DNA of 64,000 nt. Source: Martensiomyces pterosporus (Eukaryota > Kickxellomycota > Kickxellomycetes > Kickxellales > Kickxellaceae). Positions 58,782 to 64,000 of the stretch are shown here, piece by piece. The position numbers were made by a program, and so were the translations under genes. The notes under the pieces were generated by a model. It did no database searches and had not been told where the DNA came from. It worked only from the letters and a program-made list of their open reading frames with translations. Within the stretch, counting starts at the first letter, position 1, and each line of letters starts with the position of its first letter. The DNA is taken from contig MU603976.1 of assembly GCA_025201845.1 (NCBI GenBank), positions 1-64,000 on the forward strand. Direction: 5' to 3'.

Positions 58782-58991
58782 TCCACACCGTGGGTCGAGG
58801 CGTGTGTGCGTGAGTGGTATTATTTATAAAAAGACAAGTGAAACGGAGGAGTCGGAGAAAGGAAAGCTGAAAAGGAGACAGGCAAATGTTGGATTGAAAA
58901 GCCCACGAGTCCCAACAGCAGAGGGCTGCTGACAGGCTGATATGGATCAAAGGGCATATGTGTGAGGCTTGGCCATGCTGCTCACCTAGTT
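58782..58991. other. Convergent 3' spacer, 210 bp
   Basis: Between RING gene D (plus) and VTC4 (minus). No gene is seen. Confidence 0.5.
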
Positions 58992-61900
58992 TTACAGACC
59001 ACTTTTTACCTTGAGGTAAAAGTTCAGAACCACAGCAGCGATCAAAATGATAACAAGGATGGTAGGGCCCTTGCGGTCGTCGTAGGGACCAGAGTCGCGC
59101 TGGCGGATGCGCTCAGCGCGCCACTGGAACAGCAGCAGTGCGTAGACCATGACAAACATAGCAATCAGGGTGAACACAGCGCCAGCGATTCTTCCGGTCT
59201 GGTCTCCAAAGTTCAGCAGCCCCAGAGCAAGCGACCCAAGGACGATGGAAAAGTTGAGCCAGGCGAGGAAGGTGCGCTCGTTGGCGAAGAACACCTTGGG
59301 CTCGACGCGCACAGGAACGGCGATGCGCTTCTGGTTGCTGCCACCAGCGGACTGCTGGGCAATAAATGGTGCATCGCGGGTAGGCTCGCCGCGGCTGCTG
59401 TGGCTCGAAGAAGAGAAGGGGTTGATCTGCTGGAGGAGCCACGGCAGACCCGACGCTGCGCTTCTTCTCCTGCCCCTCGAGCGACTGCTGCCCCCTAGAA
59501 GCGCGGACTCCTCGTTGACTGTTCGGTCGGCGTCATCGTCGTAGCTGTTGGTGTACCTGGATTGGCTGCCATCGTTTTGGCTCGAGTTCTCCCCAGGCTC
59601 TTCCTCTACAATTACCTCGATGTCGGGCTGGTACTGGCTGCTGTTATTCGAGCGTGAGCTGCTGCCACGGTGGCGCACAAGGTTGTCGATGTCCACCATG
59701 CTGCCTCGGGGACTCGATGCGCGCGAGACACCAATGTCCTTGATGACAGGCTTGCGGATGTCGCGGTCCATCTGGGAGAACCAGAAGGGGAAGACATCGA
59801 CACGGTCCTCGAGCAGTGTGGATACGCCGTGGATGAACTTGCTGAACTTTGGCACGGCCTCGACGAGGTGGCTGTTGATCAGGTCGTCGACCCACTGGGG
59901 TGGCTCAACACCCGACTGCGTCTGGAGCTTGACCTCAAGGATAGCGTAGGGGAAGCGGCAGACATCCTTTTCGGGGAGCTGGGAGAACGGGTAGTCGACG
60001 CCGATATCGGTGCGGCGCCAGTTGTCTCCGGCACGGGACTTGCCATCAAATCCATCTTCACGCACCATGGTCAGCTCAGTGTCAAGAGAGATGCGGACAC
60101 GGGCATCGCCTGGAAGCTGAAAAGCCGTGCGGTTGTAGAATGTTCTCACGACTACAGAAAAGGCAAGGGACAGGATTTAAATAAGAATGACAGTTTGGGG
60201 GGGGGGGTTGCAGGAGACGATCAGTTGCACAAGTGTCTGGTGTGGAAGTGATAGCAGCGGTTTGGCGCGGTACAGCGGGGCTATCCAGACATCGGAGCAA
60301 CGTGGTCCAAGTGCAGGCGCGGTGGTATGTGCGTTCACATGCGGGGTGCCCTCCACTCAACGCAAAAACAATGGAATCGAGGCTGCACCCAAGGGGGAGT
60401 GGCTGCTTGCGCGACATTGTCTGGAAAAGCAGACTCGGAGAAAAGCGCCAGCGCCCAGCCAGCAGCGCCAGGACATGCAGCCGATGCAACAATCGTGCCC
60501 GGCAGCGCACTGCATCTGATTCAGGGCAGGCAGGTGCAGGGGGACAGCGCGTGGTGTGCATAAGAAAATTCACATTGTAGATGCTCCTTGCAGGATACAT
60601 CCCAAACGGCGCATGAAACAAGCAGACCCCATGCCTTCAGGGAATAGCGGCTGCATCTTTGCAGCATATGGCACGGGTAAAGGAGCAGCAGCCGAATGGC
60701 GAGATGGCTGCCGCAAATTGGCAAACCGGAGGTGAAGGAGGGAAATGTAGGGTGCAGAGTTGCATTGCAGCAGCATGCAAGCGAGGGCGATGATGCTAAT
60801 GAGCATGCACGAGCTGCATGTGGATTAGTGTACTTACCAGGCACAAGGTGCTTCTTTTCAACGCTGGCTTGGACTTCGTAAGCAAGCGTCTCCATGTCCT
60901 GGAGGTCCTGGTCGCTCTTCTTGCCCTCCTCGCGCAGCTTGCGGATCTTTGCGTCAAGCGTGTACCTGCCAGCCAAGTAGTCGTTGACGTACTTCTCCTT
61001 GAGCGAAAAGCGCTCCTTGACGCTCTTCTCGCCGGTCCAGTCCTCGTGGTGCGTCTTTCGCTCGATGAAGATCTCGTTGCTCTCCATGTCGCCGTACCAG
61101 CGCAGGCGGATAGCCTCGGCGCCCTCGCTCTTCTCGATGCGGCCCTGATAGAGGTCAACGCCCTCATTGTCAAAATAGATGCTGGTGATGGCCGGATTGG
61201 GGGGCTTCGAGGCGCCCTTTGTGCGGTAGATCAGCACAGGCAGGTACTTGAGGATGTACAGCTTGAGCTCCATGACGTTGTCGGGGTGGACCCAGTACTT
61301 TGTAGTCTGGCGCACAAAGTTCTGGCCGTTTCCAGACTGCGGATCTTTGCCCTGATCGACATCAACGCCGCCGTTGCGAACGATGTTGTAGAGACGAGAG
61401 AGCTCGAGAAGGAGCTCATCAAAGTTTTCCTTGAAGAAGGGCTTTTGGTTGAGGCGCACAGTGAACACAGGCTTGAGAACAAAGGGAGCGTTCTTGTCGT
61501 GCTTCTTCACGATCTTGATGAATGCCGTGAAGTTGAGGCGGGTGAACTTTGCGAGCTCATACACCTCGCTGATCACAGCATCGATCTCCTTTTCGATGAT
61601 GTCGAGCTGCTCACGCTTGGCTTCTGTAGGGGCATTGTTCTCAGTAATGAGGTTGACCTGCTGCTCGCAGTATTCAATGCGGCGCTTCATCTCGCCGCTC
61701 TTGGTCTGCTGGAAGTTGTTGACCTACAGTTGCCAGACAACAAGCACCCGATCCAGACACCAAATTTGCGGTTGGCACGTGCCACACATTAAGCATCAAC
61801 AGGGGAAAAGAGAAACCTGGCAGTATATTAGAGCCACATGCTGCTACGTGGCTGCCACCAAGCACTGGAGGTGGCACACAGAGCTGGGGCCTGGCTCTTG

Positions 61901-62235
61901 CACAGCAGGCCACTTCCAACTGGCGCCTCCCCCTGCCCGCACACGCAAGCACGCGAATGCATGCGCTGGCAGACCGCTACGCACGAATAAATAGCAAGGC
62001 GGGTGCAGGAAACGTGCATCGGGGGTGGCGTATAGGGGAATCGATGGAACAAGGGTGCGGTTCTGTTTACCTTTTCGAGCTCTCCCTCGAGGAGGTTGAC
62101 AAACTCAGCCTCGTCGTCGGCTGTGTATCCCTTGTCCGCGCGCTCATACAGGAACCGCTTCAGGTTCGAGTAGTCGACGTAGTAGAACTTCCAATCGGGA
62201 AAGAGCGATTCTCGAAGCTGCTGGCCAAACTTCAT
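58992..62235 (-). CDS. VTC4: VTC4 polyphosphate polymerase subunit of the vacuolar transporter chaperone complex (736 aa, two introns)
   Basis: Exons are 62235-62071, 61723-60838 and 60151-58992. Introns are 347 bp (phase 0) and 686 bp (phase 1), with GTAAAC and GTAAGT donors and TAG acceptors. The SPX domain starts [20 protein letters not shown] and ends around residue 150; its lysines sense inositol pyrophosphate. The triphosphate-tunnel catalytic domain follows, with [47 protein letters not shown] and ILEVKLQT (basic and acidic tunnel residues). The C-terminus has three DUF202 membrane helices. VTC4 makes polyphosphate from ATP and moves it into the vacuole. Total length is near yeast Vtc4 (721 aa). 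All domains are intact. Confidence 0.95.
61776..61781. promoter_or_regulatory. CACGTG hexamer in VTC4 intron 1
   Basis: In yeasts Pho4 binds this E-box to induce VTC genes under phosphate shortage. Here the site lies inside intron 1, 450 bp inside the gene. The hexamer also appears at several other places in the window, so its significance is weak. Confidence 0.25.
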
Positions 62236-64000
62236 TGCTGGCTGCTATTGCTGCTGTGGTATTTTTCTATATAGGACAGAAATCGGTGTGCACTGTTTAG
62301 GAGGAAAGTGGTATTAGCCGCGTGCGCAGATGTTGATGCCAGTGCAGCCTGGTGCAGGGGCAGTGGGGCAGCAAAGCAAGCGGAAAGTCCAAAGCGGGAA
62401 AAGAGAAAATCAGAAGGGTTGAAAAAAGAAAGGCAGTTCGGGCGAAGATGCGATTTGCAGGGTATTTATATCAGCTGTCGCTTTTTCCGGTGTGCCACTA
62501 GGGGAGGCAGGTGGGGGAGCCGGGGATAGGGGGCACGGCAGCTGGCAGGGGATGATATAGGGACAGCGGTAGATGAAGCGCAAGGTTCTACATAGCGCGC
62601 TTCGTCACACGCTATTTCACCTGCGCTGAATCGATAACGACACTGATACACCAGACAAAGGGTCCTGGGAAACGACCAAGGAAGCGGGGGCAAACGAGGG
62701 AGAAGGGCGGGTGTGGGCAGAAGGCGTGATTGATGCGGTTTCTTGTAAACAGAACCTTCGGTGCATTTCGCGAGGCTGCTGGGCGAAGCAGGAGATCAGC
62801 TAAAGCCGTGCGCACAATGGGATGGACATTGAATGGGTGTGAAGGAAACAGCATAATGGCGATGCTGCATACATGGTGTGTAGTGGCATATATGCGAGCA
62901 TTCTTCTGCATGCTGGCACGGTGGTAGGAAGCATGGTGGTCGCTGGTTGTTCGGGCTGGCAAGCAGCGGCGGAGCTGTATAGTGCGCGTGCTGCGTGGCG
63001 TTTGTTGTTGTGCACAGCAAAAGCCTGAAGGCCACGCCTATGCGCAGGCGCTGCCCGCCGCAGTGCGGCCAGGCGGCAGCAGCACCCATGTGTTGGGGGA
63101 TGGGTAGAAAGGAGAGCGAGCACTTACACTTTAAGGACGAAACAGCAAGGGTGACTTGTGGCCGTTCTGGGATTAAAGATGTGCGTTCCTTTGGGGAGGG
63201 GGTAGCTGGTGGTGGCTGTGGCTGCAGAAAGGATGTGTGGATGGGGAGGGGGCAGTGCTCAGCAGAAGCGAAGAGCACGGGCGAGGAGGTACCTTTGCTA
63301 TTTATATCGGACGTGAACGGCGCTTGGGCACCACGGCTTCCCTGGATATGCGGCAGCTGTGCTGGCAGCTTTCCCAAGTGCTCCAAAGCTGCCCGACAAT
63401 GAGGGGTACAGAGATCGCCCGCAACGGCGGTGTCGGCAGTGCGCAGTGCTGTGACTCGGGTGTGAGGTTGCCTTTAGGAGAGCTACACCCGCCGTTGGGT
63501 TGTTCTTCGGCGGAGGATGAAAGAGATAATAGGCGGTGGCGACAGCTGAAACCTTCTATTTTGGCTCTGCGAGCTTGCTAGAGTGGCAATGGTCACACCC
63601 ACGCCGCGCTTATCTCTCTGTCTGTGTGCGACTCCCAGCCGCCCAACAACCCGCCCAGCCCATGAACCAGATAGAACGCACATTTCATTTTGCGTGCTGC
63701 TTCAGCTACATTGATCACCAAGCGCGACTGGCATATGCGCGGGGGCATCACGCAGCCAAACACGTCTGTGGCCAGGAAACGGATGGGAATAATGCCCGGT
63801 GCCTTGAGCGCGCGGTTTTGCCGTAGATGCTGCTGGTCTCCGCTCGCCTTGAGAACCCTTGATGCCCCGGTAATTTCTCGCCCCCGTCCCGCACCATGTG
63901 CTGAGCATGCTGAGGCTGCCTCGGTGTTGCAAGAAAGGAAACCGTGTGGCGATTGAATTGGCGTGGAGACCGCAAGCCTTGGCCAAAAACGTGAATTAAC
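62236..64000. other. Gene-free end of the window, 1.77 kb
   Basis: It begins with the VTC4 promoter (A/G-rich on the plus strand, 62285-62440, so C/T-rich on the coding strand). Several open frames exist, one of 196 codons (62796-63386, minus), but none carries a recognisable motif or codon pattern. No gene is supported. Confidence 0.55.

Noticed and set aside
61776..61781. Pho4 box as proof of phosphate control of VTC4
   Set aside because: It is in an intron, and CACGTG also occurs at other unrelated sites in the window, so it carries little weight.
62796..63386. 196-codon minus-strand frame at the right end
   Set aside because: Low-complexity Pro/His/Thr mix without motif; GC-rich sequence readily leaves frames open here.
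1..64000. CRISPR arrays, bacterial-type operons, or a biosynthetic gene cluster
   Set aside because: No regularly spaced repeats, no polycistronic layout and no core biosynthetic enzymes; the genes are eukaryotic with spliceosomal introns.

Overview
The window is nuclear DNA from a compact, intron-poor fungal genome. Four genes have clear spliced models with GT-AG introns of about 130-690 bp; most of the others are single open frames. The protein set (VTC4 polyphosphate polymerase, NRAMP metal carrier, class II aldolase, Tos4-like FHA protein, Ste20/GCK kinase, ELL, C9orf78/Tls1, CTNNBL1) and a chromodomain-bearing Ty3/gypsy element fit an early-diverging, zygomycete-grade fungus. My best guess is Kickxellomycotina (Zoopagomycota), which is inference from general appearance and not a database result.

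Layout. Positions 1-4.3 kb are a transposon graveyard: the 3' end of a chromovirus (integrase plus chromodomain, polypurine tract, 176-bp 3' LTR), a decayed Tc1/mariner transposase, a second copy of the same LTR carrying a nested 150-bp solo LTR, and a truncated retrotransposon-like ORF on the minus strand. From 4.9 kb onward it is ordinary genes: ankyrin protein, SLC25 carrier, two adjacent TM-RING-H2 genes, TAN1-type THUMP protein, NADH-cytochrome b5 reductase, NRAMP transporter (4.9-19.6 kb); aldolase, Tos4-like FHA protein, 6-phosphofructo-2-kinase, Tls1/C9orf78, CK2 alpha (20.6-29.9 kb); an unrecognised protein, a large GCK-family kinase, CTNNBL1, carnitine/acylcarnitine carrier, cytochrome b5, ELL, an SLC35C2/Ymd8-like transporter, a peroxisomal-type acyl-CoA ligase, TAF6, an MFS transporter, two more TM-RING-H2 genes and VTC4 (32-62 kb). 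The last 1.7 kb shows no gene.

The genes do not form a biosynthetic cluster, and I did not find a convincing new system. Functional themes recur: lipid/redox (cytochrome b5, its reductase, acyl-CoA ligase, acylcarnitine carrier), RNA and transcription (CTNNBL1, Tls1, TAF6, ELL, TAN1), and two tandem pairs of membrane-anchored RING-H2 ligases. The most interesting points are: a PFK-2/FBPase-2 homologue that has lost both catalytic histidines of the phosphatase half; two MCB boxes 40 bp apart upstream of the Tos4-like gene; RING paralogues that share a phase-1 intron splitting an alanine codon just after the membrane segment; the cleanly readable nested LTR; and two scaffold gaps each flanked by a near-identical duplication with about 0.3% divergence, which look like unmerged alleles.
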